Shown here: piece by piece, positions 57,470 through 64,000 of the stretch
Layout: each line of letters opens with the position of its first letter
How positions within the stretch are numbered: the stretch's first letter is position 1
Source of the DNA: UBA6059 sp040219045
GTDB taxonomy: Bacteria > Bacteroidota > Bacteroidia > Cytophagales > Cyclobacteriaceae
DNA length: 64,000 nucleotides
Assembly: GCA_965229505.1 (NCBI GenBank)
Contig: OZ245881.1
Coordinates: 992,001-1,056,000 of the forward strand
Direction: 5' to 3'
Position numbers and translations under genes: made by a program
The notes under the pieces: model-generated
The model's input: only the letters and a program-made list of their open reading frames with translations
Database searches by the model: none
Told to the model about the DNA's origin: nothing

Positions 57470-58096
57470 TTACTTTAACAGGTTTTCTATCTTTTCCACA
57501 GCACTTTCGCTTAGGATCAAACTCTCGGCGTTAAGCACGTCGTAAGTATTCACCTGATCCACAGTTACCACCTTGGACTTTTGCAAATTCCTAGATGACA
57601 GAATCACATTCTTGCTAGCCTCATTCACTACAAAAAGTGCCTTAGTTTCCGTCAGTTTTAGGTCATTAAGCAACTGCACAAACATCTTAGTCTTAGGAGC
57701 ATCAAACTGAAAATCCTCAAGGATCGACAACTTGTTATCCTTCGCCTTATATGTTAGGGCAGACTTTCGCGCTAGTGACTTAAGCTTCTTATTTAATTTG
57801 AAGCTGTAGTTTCTTGGTCTTGGGCCAAAAGCTCGTCCGCCACCTTTGAAAATAGGCGACTTAATACTACCAGCTCTTGCTGTACCAGTACCCTTCTGAC
57901 GCTTGATCTTCCTGGTCGATCCAGTAATCTCAGCCCTTTCCTTAGACTTGTGCGTCCCTTGTCGCTGGTTTGCTAAATATTGCTTGACATCAAGGTAAAT
58001 AGCATGATCATTTGGCTCTATGCCAAAAATCTCATCGGTCAAACTTACTGTACGACCAGTTTCGCTTCCTGATTGATTTAATACTGCTACCTTCAT
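57470..58096 (-). CDS. rplD: 50S ribosomal protein L4
   Basis: 208 residues. The tunnel-loop region KRQKGTGTARAGSIKSPIFK and GGGRAFGPRPRNYSFKLNKK are diagnostic. In E. coli L4 represses the S10 operon; no matching leader was recognised here. Two bp after rplC. Confidence 0.98.
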   Translation of the reverse strand: MKVAVLNQSGSETGRTVSLTDEIFGIEPNDHAIYLDVKQYLANQRQGTHKSKERAEITGSTRKIKRQKGTGTARAGSIKSPIFKGGGRAFGPRPRNYSFKLNKKLKSLARKSALTYKAKDNKLSILEDFQFDAPKTKMFVQLLNDLKLTETKALFVVNEASKNVILSSRNLQKSKVVTVDQVNTYDVLNAESLILSESAVEKIENLLK

Positions 58097-58098
58097 GA

Positions 58099-58731
58099 TT
58101 ATTTCTCTAGTATTACGTAAGAGTTCTTAGCACCGGGGATGCTACCACTTACCAGAATAAGATTCTTGTCAGCAACAACTCTCATCACTCTGAGGTTGAT
58201 CATCTTAACTCTTCTTCCTCCCATTCTTCCAGCCATTCTCAGACCTTTGAACACTCTCGACGGGAATGAACAAGCACCAATAGAACCAGGCGCTCTCAAT
58301 CTGTTGTGCTGGCCGTGAGTAGCTTGACCTACACCACCGAATCCATGACGCTTAACAACACCCTGGAAACCTTTTCCTTTTGAAGTTCCGATAGCATCTA
58401 CGAAATCCTCCTCAGAGAATACCTCACCTACCTTCACCTCATTTCCGAGTTGTACCTGACCTTCAAACTCCTCTCTAAAATCCCTAAACTCTACTACCTT
58501 CTTTTTAGGAGTTGTTTTAGCCTTCGAGAAATGTCCCTTCAATGCTTTGCTAACATTTTTTTCCTTAGCATCATCGTAAGCGAGCTGAACCGCCGTGTAT
58601 CCGTCAGTATCCTCGTTTTTTACTTGTGTTACCACACAAGGACCTGCCTCTATCACCGTGCATGCGACATTACGTCCATCGGCACTGTAGATGCTAGTCA
58701 TTCCGATTTTTTTACCAATAATTCCTGACAT
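58099..58731 (-). CDS. rplC: 50S ribosomal protein L3
   Basis: 210 residues. IGKKIGMTSIYSADGRNVAC at the start, GTSKGKGFQGVVKRHGFGGV and RKMxG-like region GRMGGRRVKMINLRV; an early 23S-binding protein near the peptidyl-transferase centre. First gene of a separate transcript: a terminator and a consensus promoter lie in the 185-bp gap before it. Confidence 0.98.
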   Translation of the reverse strand: MSGIIGKKIGMTSIYSADGRNVACTVIEAGPCVVTQVKNEDTDGYTAVQLAYDDAKEKNVSKALKGHFSKAKTTPKKKVVEFRDFREEFEGQVQLGNEVKVGEVFSEEDFVDAIGTSKGKGFQGVVKRHGFGGVGQATHGQHNRLRAPGSIGACSFPSRVFKGLRMAGRMGGRRVKMINLRVMRVVADKNLILVSGSIPGAKNSYVILEK

Positions 58732-58791
58732 TCTATTTTAATAAACTTGTTCGTTTTCAACGGATTAAATCTTTTGTCCGCAAAAGGATTG

Positions 58792-58822
58792 CAAAGATAG
58801 ATATTTCATCTCTGCTGTCAAA
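58792..58822 (-). promoter_or_regulatory. Promoter of the rplC (S10-spc-alpha) transcript
   Basis: Minus strand TTTG (58819-58822), 19-bp spacer, TATCTTTG (58792-58799) followed by C: a full match to the Bacteroidota -33/-7 pattern. It lies 61 bp upstream of the rplC start and 37 bp beyond the rpsJ terminator. The short leader can form a small hairpin (CTTTTG/CAAAAG, 58771-58786). Confidence 0.8.
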
Positions 58823-58858
58823 TAGTCAAGCCTTAATTTTCAATAGTATTTTAAGACC

Positions 58859-58893
58859 AAAAAAAGAACCAACAGCAAGGAGCCATTGGTTCT
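58859..58893 (-). terminator. Terminator after rpsJ
   Basis: AGAACCAA (58865-58872) pairs with TTGGTTCT (58886-58893) over a 13-nt loop, followed on the minus strand by seven T (58859-58865, partly in the stem). It lies 23 bp past the rpsJ stop. Confidence 0.85.
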
Positions 58894-58916
58894 CTAAATA
58901 AGTGTATTAGATATGT

Positions 58917-59222
58917 CTATACCTTGATTTCCACATCTACTCCACTAGGAAGTTCCAGCTTCATCAACGCATCTACCGTCTTTGTGCTGTTAGAGTAGAT
59001 ATCAACCAGTCTCTTATAAGTACAAAGTTGAAATTGTTCTCTTGACTTCTTATTTACGTGAGGTGAACGCAAAACAGTGAATTTCTCTTTCACCGTAGGG
59101 AGCGGAATAGGTCCACTTACTACTGCACCAGTCGTCTTTACAGCTCTCACAATTTTCTCAGAAGACTTGTCAACCAAGTTGTGATCGTATGACTTAAGTT
59201 TTATTCTTATTTTCTGTGTCAT
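58917..59222 (-). CDS. rpsJ: 30S ribosomal protein S10
   Basis: 101 residues. KIRIKLKSYDHNLVDKSSEK, GPIPLPTVKEKFTVLRSPHV and KSREQFQLCTYKRLVDIYSN are conserved. Also the NusE partner of NusB in antitermination. Here it ends the str transcript (12 bp after fusA), followed by a terminator. Confidence 0.98.
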   Translation of the reverse strand: MTQKIRIKLKSYDHNLVDKSSEKIVRAVKTTGAVVSGPIPLPTVKEKFTVLRSPHVNKKSREQFQLCTYKRLVDIYSNSTKTVDALMKLELPSGVDVEIKV

Positions 59223-59234
59223 GATTCTAGTTGA

Positions 59235-61340
59235 TTATACGGTGGCACCTTTTGCTTTTGCAATGACCTCATCTGCCAAGTTCTTAGGCACCTGATCGTA
59301 ATGAGAGAAGGTAAGTGAAGCTGTAGCCCGACCCGAACTCATCGTACGAAGGTCAGTCACATATCCAAATAGTTCGGACAATGGCACACTTGATCTGATG
59401 ACCGCTGATGTTCCCTTAGTGTCCATACCTTTCATAATACCTCTTCTCCTGTTAAGGTCTCCGGTAATTGACCCGGTATACTCGTCAGGTGTCACCACCT
59501 CTACAGCCATAACTGGCTCAAGAAGAACTGGCTTTGCCTGCTTTCCGGCTTCTTTGAATCCTAAGCGTGCTGCCATCTCGAAGGACAATGCATCAGAGTC
59601 AACATCGTGGAAGGAACCATGAAACAGTCTAACCTTCATGGAATCAATCGGGTAACCGGCCAATGGTCCATTATTCATAGAGTCTGCAAAACCCTTTTGA
59701 ATTGCAGGTATAAATTCCTTAGGAATCACACCACCCACAATCTGGTTGACGAACTGAAGTCCATCCTGCTCGTAATCCTCGTCCTTAGGCCCAATTTCAA
59801 ACGAAATATCACCAAACTTACCACGTCCACCACTTTGCTTTTTGTATACCTCTTTGTGTTCTACACTAGCAAGTAGGGCTTCCTTGTAAGCTACCTGAGG
59901 AGCGCCTTGGTTGATTTCAACCTTGAATTCTCTTTTCAGGCGATCAATGATAATGTCCAGGTGAAGCTCGCCCATTCCCTGGAGAATAGTTTGTCCAGTC
60001 TCATGGTCGGTATTCACTACCAAAGTAGGATCCTCCTCCACTAGTTTGGCTATTGCCATACCGAGCTTATCTACGTCAGCTTGCTGCTTAGGCTCGATAG
60101 CATATCCAATTACCGGAGCAGGGAAGTCCATTGACTCCAGTACGATTTTGTGCTTTTCATCACAAAGCGTATCACCCGTCTTAATATCTTTAAAACCAAC
60201 TACCGCAGCAATATCGCCCGCGTGCAGTCTGTCAATTTGATTTTGTTTGTTCGCATGCATCTGGAAAATGCGCGAAATCCTTTCTTTCTTACCCGTTCTC
60301 GTATTGAAAACATATGAGCCTGACTCGAGCATACCAGAGTATGATCTTACGAAGCAGAGTCGTCCAACGAACGGGTCAGTAGCAATCTTAAATGCCAATG
60401 CTGCAAATGGATCACTTGGGCTTGGCTTTCTGGAAGTGGGCTCTTCAGTATCTGGATTAGTACCAACGATGTTATCTCTGTCCAAAGGTGAAGGAAGTAA
60501 CTCCATCACGTAATCAAGCATCGCCTGAACACCCTTATTTTTGAATGCAGAACCACACGTCATTGGCACAAATGCCAAGTCAATGGTAGCAGATCTGAGC
60601 GCAGCGATAATTTCATCACGAGTTATAGACTCAGGATCTTCAAAATATTTTTCCAGAAGCGTCTCATCATAGTCTGCCACAGACTCCAGAAGATTTTGAC
60701 GATACTCTTCTACCTCATCAACCATGTCTTCTGGAATAGGAATTTCCTGGAAAGTCATTCCCATATCATCCTCATTCCATACCATGGCCTTGTTAAGAAC
60801 CAAGTCTACAACACCTCTGAATTTTTCCTCCGCGCCAATCGGCAATTGCAAAGGCACAGCTTTAGTGCCTAGCATTTCCTTCACCTGCTTACACACGTTA
60901 AGGAAGTCAGCACCAGCACGGTCCATTTTGTTCACAAAACCGATCCTTGCTACTTTATAATTATCAGCAAGTCTCCAGTTAGTCTCTGACTGAGGCTCAA
61001 CCCCATCCACAGCGCTAAACAAGAAAACCAAGCCATCAAGAACCCTTAAAGACCTGTTTACCTCAACTGTGAAGTCAACGTGCCCAGGTGTGTCAATGAT
61101 ATTGATGTGATATTGATTGTCTTTGTAAGGCCAGAATACTGTAGTAGCAGCTGAAGTAATCGTGATACCTCGCTCCTGTTCCTGTTCCATCCAGTCCATG
61201 GTGGCCGCACCATCATGAACTTCACCTATTTTATGAGAAACACCAGTGTAGTATAATACCCGCTCAGTCGTAGTAGTCTTACCAGCATCAATGTGCGCCG
61301 CAATACCAATATTCCTGGTGTATTTTAAATCCCTTGCCAT
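59235..61340 (-). CDS. fusA: Elongation factor G
   Basis: 701 residues. GTPase driving translocation. G1 AHIDAGKT (15-22), the switch region EQERGITITSAATT, G3 DTPGH (83-87) and G4 NKMD (137-140). Domains II-V follow with DKTGADF-like GRLCFVRSYSGMLESG, GMGELHLDIIIDRLKREF and the C-terminal RRRGIMKGMDTKGTSAVI. This is the standard EF-G in the str operon, between rpsG (13 bp) and rpsJ. Confidence 0.98.
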   Translation of the reverse strand: MARDLKYTRNIGIAAHIDAGKTTTTERVLYYTGVSHKIGEVHDGAATMDWMEQEQERGITITSAATTVFWPYKDNQYHINIIDTPGHVDFTVEVNRSLRVLDGLVFLFSAVDGVEPQSETNWRLADNYKVARIGFVNKMDRAGADFLNVCKQVKEMLGTKAVPLQLPIGAEEKFRGVVDLVLNKAMVWNEDDMGMTFQEIPIPEDMVDEVEEYRQNLLESVADYDETLLEKYFEDPESITRDEIIAALRSATIDLAFVPMTCGSAFKNKGVQAMLDYVMELLPSPLDRDNIVGTNPDTEEPTSRKPSPSDPFAALAFKIATDPFVGRLCFVRSYSGMLESGSYVFNTRTGKKERISRIFQMHANKQNQIDRLHAGDIAAVVGFKDIKTGDTLCDEKHKIVLESMDFPAPVIGYAIEPKQQADVDKLGMAIAKLVEEDPTLVVNTDHETGQTILQGMGELHLDIIIDRLKREFKVEINQGAPQVAYKEALLASVEHKEVYKKQSGGRGKFGDISFEIGPKDEDYEQDGLQFVNQIVGGVIPKEFIPAIQKGFADSMNNGPLAGYPIDSMKVRLFHGSFHDVDSDALSFEMAARLGFKEAGKQAKPVLLEPVMAVEVVTPDEYTGSITGDLNRRRGIMKGMDTKGTSAVIRSSVPLSELFGYVTDLRTMSSGRATASLTFSHYDQVPKNLADEVIAKAKGATV

Positions 61341-61353
61341 TTGTAATTAAAAA

Positions 61354-61821
61354 TTAGAATCTGAAGTGTGAAAATGCTTTGTTGGCATCTGCCATTCGAT
61401 GAGTATCATCCTTCTTCTTAACAGCAGCTCCCTCGCCTTTGGATGCAGCCACTATCTCGCCAGCCAATCTTTCTACGATGGTCTTTTCTCCTCTCATTCG
61501 AGAATACTTGATCAACCACTTCATACCTAAGGCCACCTTACGGTCTGGTCTTACTTCCAAAGGCACCTGGAAAGTAGCACCACCTACTCGTCTACTCTTC
61601 ACCTCGACCGAAGGCATAACATTACCCAATGCCTTCTTCCAAGTTTCTACACCGTTCTCCTTAGTTCTTTCCTCAACCAGGTTGACAGCATCATAGAAAA
61701 TTGAGAACGCAAGGCTCTTCTTACCAGTAATCATAAGGTTATTTACAAACTGGGTAACCAACGTATCCTTATAAACAGGATCCGGAAGAATGTATCTTTT
61801 CTTTGGTTTAGCTTTTCTCAT
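61354..61821 (-). CDS. rpsG: 30S ribosomal protein S7
   Basis: 155 residues. MRKAKPKKRYILPDPVYKDT, LVTQFVNNLMITGKKSLAFS and the ending HRMADANKAFSHFRF. Primary head-assembly protein, contacts E-site tRNA. Nine bp after rpsL. Confidence 0.98.
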   Translation of the reverse strand: MRKAKPKKRYILPDPVYKDTLVTQFVNNLMITGKKSLAFSIFYDAVNLVEERTKENGVETWKKALGNVMPSVEVKSRRVGGATFQVPLEVRPDRKVALGMKWLIKYSRMRGEKTIVERLAGEIVAASKGEGAAVKKKDDTHRMADANKAFSHFRF

Positions 61822-61830
61822 CTTCTTTTA

Positions 61831-62211
61831 CTATTTCTTATCCTTAGGTCTCTTAGCACCATACTTAGACCTTCTCTGTAGACGACCACTAACACCAGCA
61901 GTATCAAGTGCACCCCTGATGATGTGATATCTCACACCGGGCAAGTCTTTTACTCTACCACCTCTTATAAGGACAATAGAGTGCTCCTGCAAGTTGTGAC
62001 CTTCACCTGGAATGTACGCATTCACTTCTTTTCCATTGGTCAATCTTACCCTGGCCACCTTTCTCATTGCTGAGTTTGGCTTCTTTGGCGTGGTGGTGTA
62101 CACTCTCGTACAAACACCTCGTCGCTGTGGACAAGAATCCAGAGCGGGAGACTTTGACTTAGAAGTAAGCTTCTTCCTTCCTTTCTTTACTAATTGCTGT
62201 ATAGTAGGCAT
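61831..62211 (-). CDS. rpsL: 30S ribosomal protein S12
   Basis: 126 residues. MPTIQQLVKKGRKKLTSKSK, then TTPKKPNSAMRKVARVRL and GRVKDLPGVRYHIIRGALD. Both lysines whose change gives streptomycin resistance (in PKKPNS and RVKDLPG) are present as Lys, i.e. the wild-type form. First gene of the str transcript, driven by a promoter at 62253-62283. Confidence 0.98.
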   Translation of the reverse strand: MPTIQQLVKKGRKKLTSKSKSPALDSCPQRRGVCTRVYTTTPKKPNSAMRKVARVRLTNGKEVNAYIPGEGHNLQEHSIVLIRGGRVKDLPGVRYHIIRGALDTAGVSGRLQRRSKYGAKRPKDKK

Positions 62212-62252
62212 TTATAAACTATTATTTTTCTAACCTTACGAAAATTGGAACG

Positions 62253-62283
62253 CAAAAATAGGGATTAAGCAATTCACTTCAAA
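62253..62283 (-). promoter_or_regulatory. Promoter of the rpsL-rpsG-fusA-rpsJ transcript
   Basis: Minus strand TTTG (62280-62283), exactly 19 bp, then TATTTTTG (62253-62260) followed by C. The -33 lies in the loop and the -7 in the descending arm and T-run of the preceding terminator. It is 42 bp upstream of the rpsL start. Confidence 0.72.
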
Positions 62284-62301
62284 ATTTCTCAATCCCTATT
62301 T
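62254..62301 (-). terminator. Terminator of the rpoC-DUF3467 transcript
   Basis: AAATAGGGATT (62256-62266) pairs perfectly with AATCCCTATTT (62291-62301) over a 24-nt loop, followed on the minus strand by TTTTTG. It lies 23 bp past the DUF3467 stop and overlaps the rpsL promoter. Confidence 0.82.
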
Positions 62302-62323
62302 AATATATCTGCAATGAAGGACA

Positions 62324-62644
62324 TTACGCCTCTCCCACAGTCCCTCCGAAGTTCAATGGGAACTTTGGAGATTCATCGACCTGTTTGATGGGCCCAAATG
62401 TATCTTCATACTTGTTTACATTGTCTTCCAAAGCCTGAAGCAGACGTTTAGCATGCTCAGGTGTAAGAACAATTCTTGACTTTACTTTTGCCTTAGGCAC
62501 ACCCGGCATAAGCCTGATGAAGTCCACGACAAACTCACTATTGGAATGAGCAATCATCGCCAAATTAGCATAGACGCCTTCAGCTATTTCTTCAGGCAAT
62601 TCTATATTTAACTGGTTCTGTTTTTTCTTCTCTTCCTTTTCCAT
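62324..62644 (-). CDS. DUF3467 protein
   Basis: 106 residues, cytoplasmic. The central stretch IAEGVYANLAMIAHSNSEFV and FIRLMPGVPKAKVKSRIVLT, then PEHAKRLLQALEDNVNKYED, is the DUF3467 signature. It is found right after rpoC in many Bacteroidota; no biochemical role is known to me. It lies 5 bp after rpoC, so it is cotranscribed with the polymerase subunits and ends before a terminator. Confidence 0.85.
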   Translation of the reverse strand: MEKEEKKKQNQLNIELPEEIAEGVYANLAMIAHSNSEFVVDFIRLMPGVPKAKVKSRIVLTPEHAKRLLQALEDNVNKYEDTFGPIKQVDESPKFPLNFGGTVGEA

Positions 62645-62649
62645 GAGTA

Positions 62650-64000
62650 TTATTCATTTTCTGCCAACTCAGCAGACTCAGTCAACACTTCGGATTTGTT
62701 TGCGGTAAGCGCATCATATTCTTCCTGAGATCCAACGATCACATTCTCGAACGTGCGCACACCTGTACCCGCAGGGATCAGGTGACCCACAATTACGTTC
62801 TCCTTGAGACCGATCAAGTGATCTGCCTTACCTCGAATCGAAGCTTCACTTAGCACTTTAGTTGTTTCCTGGAAAGATGCCGCTGAAATAAAGCTTTCAG
62901 TACCCAAAGAAGCTTGCGTGATACCTTGAAGCGTAGGCTTAGAAACTGCAGCTTCTGCACTTCTGACCTCCACAATCTTCATATCCCTTCGTCTTAGGTT
63001 GGAATTTTCATCCCTCAACCTCCTTGATGAAATAATCTGACCAGGCTTCAAATTCTCAGAATCTCCCGCATCCATTACCACCTTGTTGTCCAGTATATCA
63101 TCGTTCTCTTCCATGAAGACGAACTTATCAACTACCTGCCCCGGCAAGAAGCTGGTATCACCTGGATCCATGATAATGACTTTCTGCATCATCTGACGAA
63201 CAATCGCCTCAATGTGCTTGTCATTAATCTTCACACCCTGGAGTCTATAAACTTCCTGAATTTCGTTTACAAGATACTCTTGTACCGCAGTAGGGCCTTT
63301 GATGGACAAGATGTCAGCCGGAGTAATTGCACCATCAGATAATGGCATACCCGCCTTCACAAAGTCATTATCCTGCACCAGGATGTGCTTCGACAATGGC
63401 ACGAGGTATCTCTTTTTAACTCCATCCTTAGATTCGATAAAGATCTCACGATTTCCTCTCTTGATGCCACCATAAGTCACCACACCGTCAATCTCACTTA
63501 CTACAGCCGGATTCGATGGGTTCCTGGCCTCAAATAGCTCAGTCACACGTGGCAGACCACCAGTAATATCTCGCGACTTACCGATGCGTCGAGGAATCTT
63601 TACAAGTACCTGACCTGCCTTAGTCTCCTGTCCATTCTCTACGCTCAAGTGAGCACCTACCGGAATGTTATACCCTTTGCTGTCTGTCTTGCCATTGATG
63701 ATAATCGCAGGGTTCTTCGTCTTATCTTTTGAGTCAATGATTACCTTCTCTCTGTGACCTGTCTGCTCATCCGATTCCTCCTTAAAGGTAATACCGTCAA
63801 TGATCGCTTCGAACTCAACCTTACCATCAAATTCTGATAAGATCACAGCATTGTAAGGATCCCACTCACAAAGTATTTCATTTTTCTCAACCTTCGCACC
63901 TTCTTTAGTGGTCAGGAAAGCACCGTATGGTACGTTATTCGAAATCAGAACTTTCTTAGACTTTGGATCTACGATCTTAATCTCTCCCGAACGACCCATT
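62650..64000 (-). CDS. rpoC: RNA polymerase beta' subunit, C-terminal part
   Basis: About 450 residues of the C-terminal end; the 5' part is beyond the window. ITGGLPRVTELFEARNPSNP is the conserved trigger-loop-distal block of beta' with the switch region, and VYRLQGVKINDKHIEAIVRQ plus MMQKVIIMDPGDTSFLPGQV (jaw/C-terminal) follow. The tail ends with a short acidic segment (TESAELAENE). The sequence from MGRSGEIKIVDPKSKKV at the edge lies in a lineage-specific insert-rich region. The downstream DUF3467 gene is 5 bp away. Confidence 0.97.
   Translation of the reverse strand, partial: MGRSGEIKIVDPKSKKVLISNNVPYGAFLTTKEGAKVEKNEILCEWDPYNAVILSEFDGKVEFEAIIDGITFKEESDEQTGHREKVIIDSKDKTKNPAIIINGKTDSKGYNIPVGAHLSVENGQETKAGQVLVKIPRRIGKSRDITGGLPRVTELFEARNPSNPAVVSEIDGVVTYGGIKRGNREIFIESKDGVKKRYLVPLSKHILVQDNDFVKAGMPLSDGAITPADILSIKGPTAVQEYLVNEIQEVYRLQGVKINDKHIEAIVRQMMQKVIIMDPGDTSFLPGQVVDKFVFMEENDDILDNKVVMDAGDSENLKPGQIISSRRLRDENSNLRRRDMKIVEVRSAEAAVSKPTLQGITQASLGTESFISAASFQETTKVLSEASIRGKADHLIGLKENVIVGHLIPAGTGVRTFENVIVGSQEEYDALTANKSEVLTESAELAENE

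Noticed and set aside
58771..58786. Small CTTTTG/CAAAAG hairpin in the rplC leader as an L4-type regulator
   Set aside because: A six-bp stem is too small to support an autoregulatory leader without conservation data.
1..64000. CRISPR arrays, tRNA/rRNA genes, insertion sequences or prophage
   Set aside because: No regularly spaced direct repeats, cloverleaf-like segments, transposases, integrases or phage structural genes were found.

Overview
The window is a mostly core stretch of a Bacteroidota chromosome, most likely from a marine Cytophagales-type bacterium (Fulvivirga/Roseivirga/Reichenbachiella-like; genus not determinable by eye). The evidence is a type IX secretion C-terminal sorting domain on a 1,936-residue surface protein, two hybrid sensor kinases with AraC output, TAnnTTTG-type promoters, an LptD/amidase/MlaD envelope locus, an acidic C-terminal tail on ribosomal protein L17, and a C-terminal extension on LysS. 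No tRNA, rRNA, insertion sequence, phage gene or CRISPR array was seen.

Left part (1-15 kb): a WD40 protein cut by the window edge; a phosphopantetheinyl transferase overlapping a thioredoxin-like protein; a SirB1-type protein; an acyl-CoA carboxylase beta subunit; an envelope cluster (MlaD-like protein and peptidoglycan amidase, divergent from LptD); a VOC-fold protein; two secreted proteins, one carrying a META domain; the disaggregase ClpB; and a six-helix voltage-sensor ion channel with an odd selectivity filter.

Middle (15-42 kb): an orphan Tat-exported TRAP-type binding protein followed by a TPR hybrid kinase; lysS and proline dehydrogenase; a shikimate block (DAHP synthase/chorismate mutase, aroB, aroA); a 7TMR-DISM hybrid kinase divergent from the giant T9SS surface protein; a BtuF-like receptor without signal peptide; an M42 peptidase; a propionyl-CoA carboxylase beta subunit translationally coupled to a small secreted protein; a Ppx/GppA phosphatase; and an Ldh-family oxidoreductase.

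Right part (42-64 kb), all on the minus strand: rpoC (3' end) and a DUF3467 gene, then rpsL-rpsG-fusA-rpsJ, then the S10-spc-alpha ribosomal block rplC to rplQ including secY, infA, rpmJ and rpoA, then carA-eno, then ftsB and an outer-membrane barrel gene. The junctions can be read in the sequence: terminator hairpins with T-runs follow DUF3467, rpsJ, rplQ and eno, and Bacteroidota promoters (TTTG-N19-TAnnTTTG) sit just before rpsL and rplC, with a weaker one before rpsH. The ribosomal superoperon is therefore probably several transcripts. The rpsL promoter is embedded in the terminator of the rpoC operon.

I found no convincing new defence or mobile system. The most interesting items are the overlapping terminator/promoter, the split of str and S10, the unusual channel filter, the TRAP binding protein paired with a hybrid kinase, and the mosaic surface protein.
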